A stretch of 64,000 nucleotides of DNA from Methylocystis echinoides (GTDB lineage Bacteria; Pseudomonadota; Alphaproteobacteria; Rhizobiales; Beijerinckiaceae). The notes under the pieces were generated by a model, which saw nothing but the letters and a program-made list of their open reading frames with translations, was not told the DNA's origin and searched no databases. Made by a program: the position numbers and the translations under genes. The stretch spans positions 1 through 64,000 of the forward strand of contig NZ_CP156084.1 in assembly GCF_040687965.1 (NCBI RefSeq), given 5' to 3'. This document shows positions 18,146-28,254 of the stretch, piece after piece (position 1 is the first letter of the stretch; every line of letters begins with the position of its first letter).

Positions 18146-19669
18146 TCAGAACCGGAAATAGATGAAGGGCTTGAAAGGTTCGGCCAACCCCTTCGCCAAC
18201 GCCGCGAGGAAGAGCAGCGCAAGGGCGCTGTTCGCTGCGAAGGCGTGGCGGCGCGCGAGCGCCAGCCAGTCGATCCCGAGTTGCACGCCGATCCGCTGAA
18301 GGACGCAGACGCTGGCGGCGACGAGAGCGACGGCCATGATTTCCGGTCGCGCCGCCGGCGCCTCGTCGCCCGTCGCCCAGGGCCGCGCCATGACGGAGAG
18401 GAACGCGCCCGCCTGCCCCAGAGAGACGGCGCGAAACACCGTCCAGCCAATCATGACGATGACCATCGTGGCGATATTGGCGAGCCAGTCCGGCAAGCGC
18501 TTGAGGCGCTCGACCAGGAACAGCCGGTCCAGCACGAGAAAGACGCCGTTATAGACGCCCCAAAAAATATACGGCCAGGCCGCGCCGTGCCAGACGCCCG
18601 ACGCCAGAAAGCAGATCCACAGATTGAGATAGGTGCGCGCCTCGCCTTTGCGGTTTCCGCCCAGAGGAAAATACAGATATTCGCGAATCCAGCTCGTCAG
18701 CGACATGTGCCAGCGCCGCCAGAAGTCGGTGACGCTCGTCGCGACGTAGGGCATGTTGAAATTCTCGAGCAGGCGAAAGCCGAACATGCGCGCGAGCCCG
18801 ATCGCCATATCCGAATAGCTCGAGAAATCGAAATAGATTTGCAGCGTAAAGAAAGCCACGCCCATCCACGCGCCGCCGAAGCCGAGCGCTGTGGGATCGC
18901 GCGAGAAAATCGCGTCGGCGCCGCTCGCCATCACGTCGGCGATGAGGACCTTCTTTGTAACCCCGAGCATGAAGCGCGAAAAGCCGTTGACGAAGTCGTC
19001 GATCGTCGCATGCGGGCAGCTTTGAAACTGGCCCACGATATCGTGATATTTGATGATCGGCCCCGCCAGCAGCTTGGGGAAGAAAAACACGTAAAGCCCG
19101 TAAAGCAGCGGGCCGCGCGCCGGCGCCGTCACGCCGCGATAGACGTCCACGAGATAGGTGATCTTCTCGAAGACGATGAAGCTGACGCCGATCGGGAGCG
19201 CAATCGATGGAAGATGCAGGCCCGGCAGAGTCAGCGCGCGCAGCAGCGCGTCGAGATTGAGCGCCAGGAAGCCCGTATATTTGTAGTAGACGAGGATCGC
19301 CAGATTGCCGATCACGCCGACGGCGAGCCAACGACGCGCCGCCTCCTCTCCGAAAAGGCTCTCGCGTTCAGGCGGGGCTTCGAGAACCGCGAGATCGCCG
19401 TCGTCGCCAAAGTGCGCTGGCGCCGCCCCCGCGACGGCCGGCGCCGCGTCGCGCCTCCTGTGCGCCCAGATCCGCCGCGCGACGTAGAGATCCATTGCGA
19501 CGGAGGCGAAGACCACGAAGATAAAGGTCGGCTCGCGCCAGCCGTAGAAAACAATGCTGGCGACAAGCAGCAGCAATGCGCGCGGCCCCCGCCGCGCGCC
19601 GAGGAGGAGGTAGAGGAGATAAACCGCCGGCCCGAATACGAACAGGAACAGCGGTTCGTAGAAGAGCAT
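18146..19669 (-). CDS. MBOAT-family O-acyltransferase (AlgI-like)
   Basis: A 507-residue polytopic inner-membrane protein of the AlgI branch of MBOATs, about 10-11 transmembrane segments. Diagnostic parts are the F-N-M-P-Y-V-A-T-S-V-T-D-F-W-R-R-W-H-M-S-L motif and the catalytic-histidine region C-F-L-A-S-G-V-W-H-G-A-A-W. A hydrophilic loop near residues 75-115 is longer than in typical AlgI. It passes acetyl groups across the membrane to the following AlgX/AlgJ-like protein for exopolysaccharide O-acetylation. Confidence 0.88.
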   Translation of the reverse strand: MLFYEPLFLFVFGPAVYLLYLLLGARRGPRALLLLVASIVFYGWREPTFIFVVFASVAMDLYVARRIWAHRRRDAAPAVAGAAPAHFGDDGDLAVLEAPPERESLFGEEAARRWLAVGVIGNLAILVYYKYTGFLALNLDALLRALTLPGLHLPSIALPIGVSFIVFEKITYLVDVYRGVTAPARGPLLYGLYVFFFPKLLAGPIIKYHDIVGQFQSCPHATIDDFVNGFSRFMLGVTKKVLIADVMASGADAIFSRDPTALGFGGAWMGVAFFTLQIYFDFSSYSDMAIGLARMFGFRLLENFNMPYVATSVTDFWRRWHMSLTSWIREYLYFPLGGNRKGEARTYLNLWICFLASGVWHGAAWPYIFWGVYNGVFLVLDRLFLVERLKRLPDWLANIATMVIVMIGWTVFRAVSLGQAGAFLSVMARPWATGDEAPAARPEIMAVALVAASVCVLQRIGVQLGIDWLALARRHAFAANSALALLFLAALAKGLAEPFKPFIYFRF

Positions 19670-19813
19670 TCATGACCCTAAAGTTGCGCCTGACACAGCC
19701 GCCGGCCGGCGTCAGGCTTCTAGCAAAATGAGGGAGGGAGCGGAACCCTCATCCTGCAACGCTTCAGGCGGCCGTCTTGCGCGCCGGCCTGCCAGCCCGT
19801 ATCACCCTGCCCC

Positions 19814-21076
19814 ATGGCCGACGACTTTTCCCCCAAATCCGACTTCCTGCGCGTGCTCATCGAGCGCGGCTTCGTCCACCAGTGCTCGGACTTTTCCGGG
19901 CTGGACGAAAAGGCCGCCGCGGGCGGGCTCTCCGCCTATATCGGCTTCGACTGCACCGCCCCCTCGCTGCACGTCGGCTCGCTGCTGCCGATCATGTTGC
20001 TCGCCTGGCTGCAGCGCACCGGCGGCAAGCCGCTGCCGCTGATGGGCGGCGGCACCACGCGCGTCGGCGATCCGTCGGGCAAGGACGAAAGCCGCAAGCT
20101 GCTGACTGTCGAGCAGATCGACTCGAACAAGGCCTCGATCCGGCGCGTCTTCGAACGCTTTCTGACCTTTGGCGACGGGCCGACCGACGCGCTGATGCTC
20201 GATAACGCCGACTGGCTCGCGGGGCTCAATTACATCGAGTTCCTGCGCGACGTCGGCCGGCATTTCTCGGTCAACCGCATGCTCACCATGGATTCGGTGA
20301 AGCTCCGGCTCGAGCGCGAGCACGAGCTTTCCTTCATCGAGTTCAATTATATGTGCCTGCAGGCTTATGATTTCGTCGAAATCAACCGCCGTCACGGCGC
20401 GTTGCTGCAGATGGGCGGCTCGGACCAATGGGGCAATATCGTCACCGGCCTCGATCTCGGCCGTCGTATGGGAACGCCGCAGCTCTACGCGCTGACGTCG
20501 CCGCTGCTCACCACCGCTTCCGGCGCGAAGATGGGCAAGACGGCGGCCGGCGCGGTCTGGCTCAACGCCGACATGCTGTCGCCTTATGACTACTGGCAAT
20601 ATTGGCGCAACAGCGAGGACGCGGATGTCGCGCGCTTCCTGAAGCTCTTCACCTTCCTGCCGATGGACGAGATCGCGCGGCTGTCCGCGCTTCAGGGCGC
20701 CGAAATCAACGAGGCGAAGAAGACGCTCGCGACCGAGGCGACGGCGCTGGTCCATGGCCGCGACGCGGCCGAACAGGCCGCCGAGACGGCGCGGGCCACC
20801 TTTGAAGAGGGCGCCCTTGCCCTTTCCTTGCCCAAGGTCGCCGTCACGGCCGACGAGATCGCCGCCGGTCTCGGCGTGCTATCCGCTTTTGTGAAGGCCG
20901 GGCTCGTGGCCTCGACCGGCGAAGCGCGCCGCCAGATCAAGGGCGGCGGTCTGCGCGTCAACGACGTTCTGGTCAGCGACGAGCGCGGCACGCTCTCGGA
21001 GAAGGATTTCGAGACCGACGGCGTCGCCAAACTGTCGCTCGGCAAGAAGAAGCACGTTCTGCTGGAGCGAACCTAG
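19814..21076 (+). CDS. tyrS: Tyrosyl-tRNA synthetase
   Basis: A 420-residue class I aminoacyl-tRNA synthetase charging tRNA-Tyr. The HIGH equivalent is H-V-G-S at 53-56, the KMSKS equivalent is K-M-G-K-T near residue 237, and the C-terminal ~70 residues are an S4-like RNA-binding domain ([15 protein letters not shown]). Length normal. Transcribed alone, convergent with a large unrecognised gene whose stop lies 4 bp away. Confidence 0.95.
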   Translation: MADDFSPKSDFLRVLIERGFVHQCSDFSGLDEKAAAGGLSAYIGFDCTAPSLHVGSLLPIMLLAWLQRTGGKPLPLMGGGTTRVGDPSGKDESRKLLTVEQIDSNKASIRRVFERFLTFGDGPTDALMLDNADWLAGLNYIEFLRDVGRHFSVNRMLTMDSVKLRLEREHELSFIEFNYMCLQAYDFVEINRRHGALLQMGGSDQWGNIVTGLDLGRRMGTPQLYALTSPLLTTASGAKMGKTAAGAVWLNADMLSPYDYWQYWRNSEDADVARFLKLFTFLPMDEIARLSALQGAEINEAKKTLATEATALVHGRDAAEQAAETARATFEEGALALSLPKVAVTADEIAAGLGVLSAFVKAGLVASTGEARRQIKGGGLRVNDVLVSDERGTLSEKDFETDGVAKLSLGKKKHVLLERT

Positions 21077-21079
21077 ACG

Positions 21080-22774
21080 TCAACCAAAGGGGGCGGCGAG
21101 CCGTTGGAGATGCGCGCGGCGCGCCTCCAGCGCCGGCGCCGACTCCCATTCCCAAAAGCGGCGCGATACCCCGGACGGGTCGCGCGGGCGCCCCTCCGCC
21201 TCCCGCTCATGCTGCCAGACCATGTCATAGGGCGCTTGAGACTCCGCCGCGAAATAGGCGGGCTTCTTGCCGTGATGGGCGGCGCCGGCCGCATGAATGG
21301 AGCAAGTCGGACGCGCGGGATCGAGAAGGTTCAAACGCACAGGCTCATCCTGTACGTGAATATCCGTTACTCTTTGAGCGAACCAGTACTCCGGCGATTC
21401 TGCTGAAGCGCCGTTTCGGCGCCTGCGATCGGCAATGCGCGCCGCGATCAGCGGAAAGCGTTTTTCCACCCAAAGATGAGAGACGACTTGCGCCGGCCCA
21501 CAGAGCGTCGTCGCCGAGCGCGTCGTGTGATCGTCCCAGATCAGCAGCGCAGAAAAGGGATTGGACCAGATCTTCGCCGCATGGCCATGCACTGCGTTGC
21601 CGGTAAAGTAAGGGACGAGCACAAATGTCCGTTCGCCGCGATGCGCCACGAAGCCGGCGAGGCCAATATCGCCGTTCCGAGGCGAAACGCCGGGCAGACC
21701 AGAGGCAGAGACCGTCGCCTGGAAAATCTCGAACTGTGCGCCGAGCAGCAAATCCAAGGGAAGGCTGGGCGACCAAGCGTTTGGCCAAGCGGCGCGTTTC
21801 GTGGTCGCAGGCGCCGGACGCTTGACGAAGAGGTTTTGGGAGCATTGCGTGAAGGCTTCCTCGACGCCCCCCACCAGGAAATAGAGAACAGCGTTCTTCC
21901 GCTCGGCGGCCTGGCGCCAGGGCTCGAGGGCCGACGCCTCCAACGCATAGTCCCGCGCCAGATCATGGGGCGAGAGCGCCTCGACGCCAAAGAGCGTGAT
22001 ATGCAGCCCCATAGCGTCCGGATCGTAAGGATGAAGCGCGAGAATGGCGAGCTTGCCGCTCTCGAGCGCCGCCTGCGTGACGTGGAGCGCGGCGCCGAGC
22101 GCCGAGCCGAGTGTGGCGCGCACGCCGCGTTCGTCGCAGCGCATCTTCTCCCCGGCCATCATGCGCCGGAAGGAGACGGGCGCCGCCGCCCGCCGCGCCA
22201 GCCAGCGTTCGAGCCTGGCCTCTTCGCGCGCATCTTTGGGCTTGGGCAGGAAAAGCGGCGTCGCTGCGGTCTGGTGGTCGAGCACGAGGATGGGACCCGC
22301 CTGATCGACCGCCTCAGACATCGCCATAACGACGGGGCGTCGCCGTCGCCACAAGCGGCCCCGCGGCGCGCCGCCGACGCCGAGGACGGCCATCGTCGCC
22401 GTCTGGGCGAAGACCCCCATCGTCGGATTCAGAAACTGGCGATATTGGCGGCTGTAGAAATTGTCGGCTCCTTTCGCCACGACGCCGGTCTTTTCGTCGT
22501 CGCCGGACTGCCGCGCGAGTCGCGCGCCCAGCGCATGTTGCAGGACATGCTCGGCCGCCGGGCCGGGCGCCTCCGAACGGCGCAGCCATTTTTCGGCGAG
22601 GCGCTCGCGCAGGGCGGGTGGCGCGGCGCTGGCGAGGCTAAAGAGCAACGAACGCGCGCCGCCAGCGCGGGAGGGATGGGGAGAAGCGGCGCGCAAAGCC
22701 TCCAATGAGGCGGCGGGAGCGCGCATGAAACGGGATACAGCGTCAGCGCCAACGCGATAAACAGTAAAGTTCAT
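21080..22774 (-). CDS. Large unrecognised protein
   Basis: A 564-residue protein that I cannot assign. No signal peptide or membrane segment is evident; it is rich in Ala, Arg and His. Notable stretches are Y-S-R-Q-Y-R-Q-F-L-N-P-T-M-G-V-F (about 109-124), I-L-A-L-H-P-Y-D-P-D-A-M-G-L-H-I (about 243-258), and several H-H/H-G motifs near the C-terminus. Codon pattern matches neighbouring genes (strong third-position GC), and an uninterrupted frame of this length with no competing plus-strand gene supports it being real. Upstream DNA (22775-22883) is relatively AT-rich and probably holds its promoter. Function unknown. Confidence 0.6.
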   Translation of the reverse strand: MNFTVYRVGADAVSRFMRAPAASLEALRAASPHPSRAGGARSLLFSLASAAPPALRERLAEKWLRRSEAPGPAAEHVLQHALGARLARQSGDDEKTGVVAKGADNFYSRQYRQFLNPTMGVFAQTATMAVLGVGGAPRGRLWRRRRPVVMAMSEAVDQAGPILVLDHQTAATPLFLPKPKDAREEARLERWLARRAAAPVSFRRMMAGEKMRCDERGVRATLGSALGAALHVTQAALESGKLAILALHPYDPDAMGLHITLFGVEALSPHDLARDYALEASALEPWRQAAERKNAVLYFLVGGVEEAFTQCSQNLFVKRPAPATTKRAAWPNAWSPSLPLDLLLGAQFEIFQATVSASGLPGVSPRNGDIGLAGFVAHRGERTFVLVPYFTGNAVHGHAAKIWSNPFSALLIWDDHTTRSATTLCGPAQVVSHLWVEKRFPLIAARIADRRRRNGASAESPEYWFAQRVTDIHVQDEPVRLNLLDPARPTCSIHAAGAAHHGKKPAYFAAESQAPYDMVWQHEREAEGRPRDPSGVSRRFWEWESAPALEARRAHLQRLAAPFG

Positions 22775-22883
22775 GGCTTATGACTTGACAGTGAAGAATC
22801 TGATCAACACCAAAAAGAAATCACACAGACCACTCATTGAAAAGCGGAGCCATTGAATCAGTCCAGTCTATGCCAAAGCTTTA

Positions 22884-25800
22884 CTAGCGATTGCCGTCCG
22901 GCAGTCGCGTCGTGCCGTCGAGCACGCCCATGATTTTGCGGATCATCCCCGGCGCGATGGCCGAGAGCGGATTGACGTTCACGACCGGCGACGAGAGCGA
23001 GCCGGTGAGCCGGTAACTCAAGGCGAAAATCCCCTCGTGCTGGCCGCCGGCGATCACGAAGCCGAGCACCGGAATATTCGAGAACAGGCTGTTCAGCGCA
23101 TAGGCCGGGACATAGGAGCCCGCGAGATCGAGCCGGTCGCGGGGGAAGTCGACATAGCCGTCGAAGGTCATGCCGATCTCCGGGCCGGACATCACGCCCT
23201 CGCGCACCGAGAGGCGCCCGCTCGACCAGGTGAAGCCCGACTGCAACCGGCCCACGCGCACGGAGTCGGGGTCGAAGCGCATGTTGCCGCGATCGTCCGC
23301 GCGCTGGACGCCGCCCTGCGCCATGAGCTGGCGGATCGTCGGCTCGCCCTTGAGATAGAAATCGCGGATGCGGAGCATGCCCTCGGCGCCGTTCTGGCCG
23401 AGTTCGACGCTGGCGTTGAGAACGCCGCTTTCCATCTTCCGATAAATGTCGACGAAAGCCAGAAGCGAGCCCGCGTCATTGGTCGAGACCTCGATCGCGG
23501 GGTTGTTGTTCTGTCCGCGCGCGAGCGACACGGCCAACTGCTCACGGCCGAAATACCCCGTGAGCGAGACAGACTTCGGTCGCCCGCCGCGGCTCGACAG
23601 GCGGAAATCCACATTGGCGAGGATCTGTTTGCCATGGCCGGTGACGATCGGCGATTTGAACTCCACGTCGATATCGTCGCCCGCCCCCCTGCCGCCGCCG
23701 GCCGCCGGCTTGTCGGCGCCCGAGCGGATCAGCGAGCCGAGCATCGGCCGAGCGTCGAAATTCGAGCCCCGCGCCACGACCTTGATGGCGTCTCCGACGC
23801 GGGAAATATCGAGCCGCATGTCGTCGCCCGTCGAGAGCCGCGCCGGCGCCAGGCGCGCGGCGCGTAGCGCCCCCTCTTTTGTCAGTTCGATCACCCCCTG
23901 GGCCTGCGCCGGGCTTGCGTCGAAACTGAATTGGTCGAGCGCAATCCCCTCGCCGCGCTTCACGATGACGAAGGACGCCCGCGCCGGCCTCCCCGCGGGC
24001 TTGGACAGACCGGGGATCGGATTGTCGAACACGGTCCGCGTCAGATCGAGCTCGATATGCGTGTTGAGATCTTCGACCGGCAGCGGCGTCTTGACGATGG
24101 CCGACACTGGACCGCTGACGCCGGCGAGCGCGTAGCCTGCGCGCTGGCGCGCGGCGTCGTCGAAAGTGAAGGTCATCTGCGCCTGCGCCGGCCCCGTTTC
24201 GCCGAAGCCGCGCCGTACGTCGAGCGTGGCCGCCGCGCCGTAGATTTTGCCGCCTCCGCTCACATGCAGGCCGGTGCGATCGGCGAGCACCCGCAGCGTC
24301 GCCCCCTCGAGCCGCTCTTTGCCGATCAGCCGATCGACGACAAGATTGCTCGCGGTCGCGTCGATCGCGAAGGTCGTCTTTTCCTCGCGCGCCTTGTCGC
24401 CGATTTCGAAGTCGATTTTGAGCTCGCCGTCGATCTGGCCCTTGATGGCGCCAGGGTCGACGGGGATCGAGGCGTGGCGCTTGATCGTTGGGAGAGAGAG
24501 AACGTCCGCCACCGCCTCGACGCTGCCGGCGACCCTCATGTCCAGCACGGCGGGGGTCGGACGCAGCGCGTTGTCGGCGACCGAAAATCTTCCCTGTTCG
24601 ATGGACAGCTTGCGGCCGGGCGCGGTTTCCAGCGCGCCCGACGACGCCTCGAAGGACGACGTTCGGCCGGTAACGTGCAGACGCCCGTTGATGCCGGTCA
24701 AGGCCGCCATGCCCGGCAAGACGTCGGTGACGCTGGCGTTGACAATCTCGCCCGTCACCTCGACGGATTCATCCTGCGGCGGGCGCTCGTAACGCATGGC
24801 CGTGAGCGCGGCCTCGTCGAAATCCCCTGCCGCATGGGCGCGGCGGATCACGCCGGTCGGCACATGGTCGACGAACCAGGTCCGCACGGAGGCCGTGACA
24901 TGCGTCGGCCAAAGACGCGACAGCGCGCGAATCTGCGTGTTCTCGACATCGAGCGTATAAGCGACGCGCGTGGCCCCGCGATACGTCAGCGCGCCGGTCG
25001 CGGCGACGCGCAGGTCGGGGCCGGCAAAGGCGAATTTGTCGACGACCACGCGCCCCTGCCCGTTCATGAGCCGGGCTGCGAGCGCGCCGTCGTTGACCAC
25101 CAAGGTCATTTCCCCAGCCCGCTCGGGCGTGATCTGCGTCGGCCTGACGAGGCGCACCGCAATCGTCCAGGCGTCGGCGCCGGGGTCGGCGCCGGGCGGC
25201 GGTTCGATCGGCGGCGCGGCCTCGCCGGACAACGCCATGTCGAACCCGCCCGCCTTGAACTGAAAGGGGGCGATGACGAGCTTGCGCTCGCGCCGGCTCC
25301 AGGCGGCCTGTCCGGCGATGCGCTGGATCATCACCGGCTCATGGTCCGGTTCGTCGAGGCGGAAAAAGCCCTTGCCGACCTCGAAAGCGCCCTTGGCGTC
25401 GAGCACGATGTCGTCGGGCGAAAGCGAGAAGCTCATGTCGACGCCGAGCGGCGCGTCGGTGTCGAAGCCTGTCGTGCGGAAGCCGCCGATCAAGGCGATT
25501 TCGTCGATGGTCAGATCGCGCACATGCGCCACGAAGGAGCGTGACTGGCCCGGCGCGCCTTTCGCGGCCGCCGTCGCCGTCCAGCGTCCGGAGGGCCCGG
25601 TCGCGGCGAGGTTGAAGCGCATGGCCCCCTCGCTCTTGGTCAGGCTGATGGCGACGTCCTTGTAGACGATCACGCGGTCGATGGTGCGATCGTCGATCGT
25701 CAGCCGCCCCTGCATCAGGCCGAGCCGGTCGAGCGTCCCGACCGGAGAGTTGCGGCTCGTCGCGAAGTCCATCAGGCTGCGCAGCGCGGCGGCGCCGGTC

Positions 25801-26381
25801 TTGAGCAGCGCGACGCGCTCCGGCTCGACGACGGGCGTGGGCGCGGATTCGAGGGACGGCGGGACGATTTTCGTGGCGGTGACGGGGTCCGCGCCGGCTG
25901 AAAAGGCGACCGTTCCATCCGCCTGAACCGAGAGCCTCAGGTCCAGATCGAGCGCCTCGAGACGACGCGGCTTGATCTGGCCGATCAGCAGCGAGGGCCA
26001 GTCGAGCGACAATTCGGCGCGCGGCGCAGCGAGAATGGCGCGGCCCTCTCCCCTCACGACCAGACCGTCGATCGACAAGGTCGGCCCGCTGGCGCTGCTC
26101 GCGATCGAGGCGCCGCGAAGCTCGAAATCGAACTGTCCGGCGAAGCGTTCGTCCAACGACGCGACGATGCGCGGCGACAGCCATGTCAGGCTGATCGGCC
26201 CCTGCGACAGCAGAATAAAGAAGACGCCGACCGCGACGCAGAGCAGCGCCAGAGCGACGAGGCCGCCAAAGGCCGCTATCCGCAGCCACCCGGCGGCGTA
26301 CGCGCGCGCACCCTCCCGCGCCGGCGGCGCCGGGACGCCCCGCCGATCGCCGCGATCCTCGCGCCCGAACTGGTCTGTCAA
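22884..26381 (-). CDS. Giant AsmA/YhdP-like (DUF3971) protein
   Basis: A 1165-residue envelope protein. A cytoplasmic Arg-rich N-terminus, one transmembrane segment (about 34-57), then a very long periplasmic region of repeating beta-strands typical of the AsmA/YhdP/TamB group, ending in the conserved C-terminal part (F-S-N-I-P-V-L-G-F-V-I-A-G-G then F-A-L-S-Y-R-L-T-G near 1100-1135). These proteins are thought to form hydrophobic grooves carrying phospholipids to the outer membrane. The start codon is TTG, supported by GAGG eight bases upstream; no ATG occurs before the membrane segment. Transcribed alone. Confidence 0.85.
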   Translation of the reverse strand: MTDQFGREDRGDRRGVPAPPAREGARAYAAGWLRIAAFGGLVALALLCVAVGVFFILLSQGPISLTWLSPRIVASLDERFAGQFDFELRGASIASSASGPTLSIDGLVVRGEGRAILAAPRAELSLDWPSLLIGQIKPRRLEALDLDLRLSVQADGTVAFSAGADPVTATKIVPPSLESAPTPVVEPERVALLKTGAAALRSLMDFATSRNSPVGTLDRLGLMQGRLTIDDRTIDRVIVYKDVAISLTKSEGAMRFNLAATGPSGRWTATAAAKGAPGQSRSFVAHVRDLTIDEIALIGGFRTTGFDTDAPLGVDMSFSLSPDDIVLDAKGAFEVGKGFFRLDEPDHEPVMIQRIAGQAAWSRRERKLVIAPFQFKAGGFDMALSGEAAPPIEPPPGADPGADAWTIAVRLVRPTQITPERAGEMTLVVNDGALAARLMNGQGRVVVDKFAFAGPDLRVAATGALTYRGATRVAYTLDVENTQIRALSRLWPTHVTASVRTWFVDHVPTGVIRRAHAAGDFDEAALTAMRYERPPQDESVEVTGEIVNASVTDVLPGMAALTGINGRLHVTGRTSSFEASSGALETAPGRKLSIEQGRFSVADNALRPTPAVLDMRVAGSVEAVADVLSLPTIKRHASIPVDPGAIKGQIDGELKIDFEIGDKAREEKTTFAIDATASNLVVDRLIGKERLEGATLRVLADRTGLHVSGGGKIYGAAATLDVRRGFGETGPAQAQMTFTFDDAARQRAGYALAGVSGPVSAIVKTPLPVEDLNTHIELDLTRTVFDNPIPGLSKPAGRPARASFVIVKRGEGIALDQFSFDASPAQAQGVIELTKEGALRAARLAPARLSTGDDMRLDISRVGDAIKVVARGSNFDARPMLGSLIRSGADKPAAGGGRGAGDDIDVEFKSPIVTGHGKQILANVDFRLSSRGGRPKSVSLTGYFGREQLAVSLARGQNNNPAIEVSTNDAGSLLAFVDIYRKMESGVLNASVELGQNGAEGMLRIRDFYLKGEPTIRQLMAQGGVQRADDRGNMRFDPDSVRVGRLQSGFTWSSGRLSVREGVMSGPEIGMTFDGYVDFPRDRLDLAGSYVPAYALNSLFSNIPVLGFVIAGGQHEGIFALSYRLTGSLSSPVVNVNPLSAIAPGMIRKIMGVLDGTTRLPDGNR

Positions 26382-26511
26382 ATATCCTCGCTACGGGCTC
26401 ACGGCGCCCTAAATCGGCGCTTGCCTGTCGAGCGGCGCACTTGCCCCAGCGGCGCCATCCCTGCATTGTTCAGCTCAATTTTAGCGGCGGTTGCGACGAA
26501 AGGAAGGCGCA

Positions 26512-27123
26512 ATGGCGACGAAAGCGGCAAGCAAGAAACCGGCGACGGTCAAGTCCCCTGAAAAACCAGCCGAAAAAAAAGCAGGCTCTTCAGCAGTCAA
26601 GGTCAAGGCGGGGACGGAAGGGCCAGCCTCGAAGAAGATCGAGCCCCCCGCGCCCGTCGCTCTGTTGAAAGAAGGAGACCTGGCCCCCGCTTTCTCGCTT
26701 CCGGGCGCCGGCGGCGAGACCGTCGCCCTCGCCGCGCTCGCGGGCAAGAAGGTGGTCCTTTACTTCTATCCCAAGGACGACACCTCGGGCTGCACCAAGG
26801 AGGCCATCGAGTTCAACGCCCTGCGCGACAAATTCGCCAAGGCGAAAACCGTCGTCATCGGCATGTCGCCTGACTCTTCAAAGAGCCACGACAAGTTCCG
26901 CGAGAAGTATCAACTCGCCCTGCCGCTCGCCGCCGACGAAACCAAGGAAACGCTCGCCTCCTACGGCGTTTGGGTCGAGAAAAGCATGTATGGGCGCAAA
27001 TATATGGGCGTCGAACGCTCGACCTTTCTCATCGACGAGACGGGCCGCATCGCGAAAATCTGGCGCAAGGTGAAAGTGCCGGGCCACGCCGAGGAGGTGC
27101 TGGCCGCCGCGGCGGCGCTGTAG
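26512..27123 (+). CDS. Bcp-type peroxiredoxin with Lys-rich N-terminal extension
   Basis: A 203-residue thiol peroxidase of the Bcp/PrxQ family that reduces hydrogen and alkyl peroxides. The first ~50 residues are a Lys/Ala/Pro-rich extension of histone-H1-like composition, absent from typical Bcp (about 155 residues). The catalytic core begins L-A-P-A-F-S-L-P and has the peroxidatic cysteine in D-D-T-S-G-C-T-K-E (C94). The classical resolving cysteine five residues later is replaced by glutamate, and no other cysteine is present, so a 1-Cys mechanism with an external thiol is expected. AAGGAAGGCGC ribosome site. Confidence 0.9.
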   Translation: MATKAASKKPATVKSPEKPAEKKAGSSAVKVKAGTEGPASKKIEPPAPVALLKEGDLAPAFSLPGAGGETVALAALAGKKVVLYFYPKDDTSGCTKEAIEFNALRDKFAKAKTVVIGMSPDSSKSHDKFREKYQLALPLAADETKETLASYGVWVEKSMYGRKYMGVERSTFLIDETGRIAKIWRKVKVPGHAEEVLAAAAAL

Positions 27124-27147
27124 GCGCCTTTGCCCGCTCGATACGCC

Positions 27148-27180
27148 CCGTTCTGGCCGGGACACGCGCGGCCAGAACGG
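27148..27180. terminator. Perfect 11-bp stem-loop between convergent genes
   Basis: CCGTTCTGGCC and GGCCAGAACGG pair perfectly around an 11-base loop in the 67-bp gap between the converging peroxiredoxin and TPR genes. No T-run; likely a shared bidirectional terminator. Confidence 0.6.
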
Positions 27181-27190
27181 ACACGCCCCC

Positions 27191-28114
27191 TCAGTGCTCA
27201 TGCTCCGCCGGCGGGGCGGCGTCAGCCGCAGCGCCGCCGCCCTGCGCTTTTTTGGCGAGAATTTTGGAGACGTCCTCTTCGCCCTTCTTGGCGGGAGCGA
27301 GATCGGGCTTGAGCGCCAGCGCCGCGGCGTAATCCGCTTTGGCGCGCTCGAAGTCCTTCTTGGCGCGCCAGGCGTTGGCGCGGTTCAACAGCGCCGTCGG
27401 ATTCTTGGGGTCGAGCTTTGCGGCCGCCTCGAAGTCGGCGAGCGCCTTGTCGTAATCGCCCTTGGCGTAGTAGCAGCCGCCGCGACCGATCAAAGCCGGC
27501 GCAAGCTTTTGGTTGCGCTTCAGCGCCTCCGAATAGTCGGCGATGGCGCGGTCGTGATCGCCTTTCGCGTGGTAATAATTTGCCCGCGCGGCGACGGGCG
27601 CGGCCGAATTGTGGTCGAGCTTGATGGCCGCTTCGACGTCGGCGAGCGCCTTTTCCGCCTCGCCTTTGGCGCGCCACGCGGAGGCCCGCGCCATCAACGC
27701 TGCGACATTGTTCTTCGCTTTGGCGATCGACTGATCGTAATCCGCGATGGCCGCGTCCAGGTCGCCTTTGGCGTGCTGGGCCGCGCCACGCGCCAGCAGC
27801 ACGACCGCCGAGCCTGGGTCGACCTCGAGCGCCTTGCCGTAATCTTCGATCGCGTGAGCATAGTCGCCCTTCGCCTGATAACCGCCGGCGCGGTTCACAT
27901 AGGCGGCGAGCTGATTGTGTTTGGATTCCTTGCCAATCTCGGAAATGACCTGCGTGCAGCCGGAAATACGTTCGTCCGGATTGGTCGAGCGGCAAAGCTT
28001 CCAGCCGGGACTGACGCCGCCGGCGTGAGCGGCCAAGGCCTGCGACGCTCCAAAGCAGCCGGCGCAAATCATCAGTGCCGCCGCCCGGGCGGCGTTGCGG
28101 AACGAGGCGACCAT
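27191..28114 (-). CDS. Secreted TPR-repeat protein
   Basis: A 307-residue protein with a signal peptide (about 1-29, ending A-S-Q-A-L-A-A) and roughly six tetratricopeptide repeats, each with the G-D-Y/L-D-x-A-I-x-D-Y/F pattern. Two cysteines near 41 and 53 (W-K-L-C-R-S, S-G-C-T-Q) sit before the repeats and may form a disulfide. The tail is Ala/Gly-rich and ends E-H-E-H. TPR domains bind proteins, so a periplasmic scaffold role is likely; partners unknown. Transcribed alone. Confidence 0.82.
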   Translation of the reverse strand: MVASFRNAARAAALMICAGCFGASQALAAHAGGVSPGWKLCRSTNPDERISGCTQVISEIGKESKHNQLAAYVNRAGGYQAKGDYAHAIEDYGKALEVDPGSAVVLLARGAAQHAKGDLDAAIADYDQSIAKAKNNVAALMARASAWRAKGEAEKALADVEAAIKLDHNSAAPVAARANYYHAKGDHDRAIADYSEALKRNQKLAPALIGRGGCYYAKGDYDKALADFEAAAKLDPKNPTALLNRANAWRAKKDFERAKADYAAALALKPDLAPAKKGEEDVSKILAKKAQGGGAAADAAPPAEHEH

Positions 28115-28254
28115 GTGTGGATAGGCTCCGTGAAAAAAGAGTGGCGCGGCGATCCTACTCGCGCGGCGCCGGCGCGCAAATGCAATTTTCCAAGGTTGCG
28201 CGCGGCCGAGGCCCGGTTAGGCTTAGCCTGTCTTCGACGATTCGGGAGTTTGCC

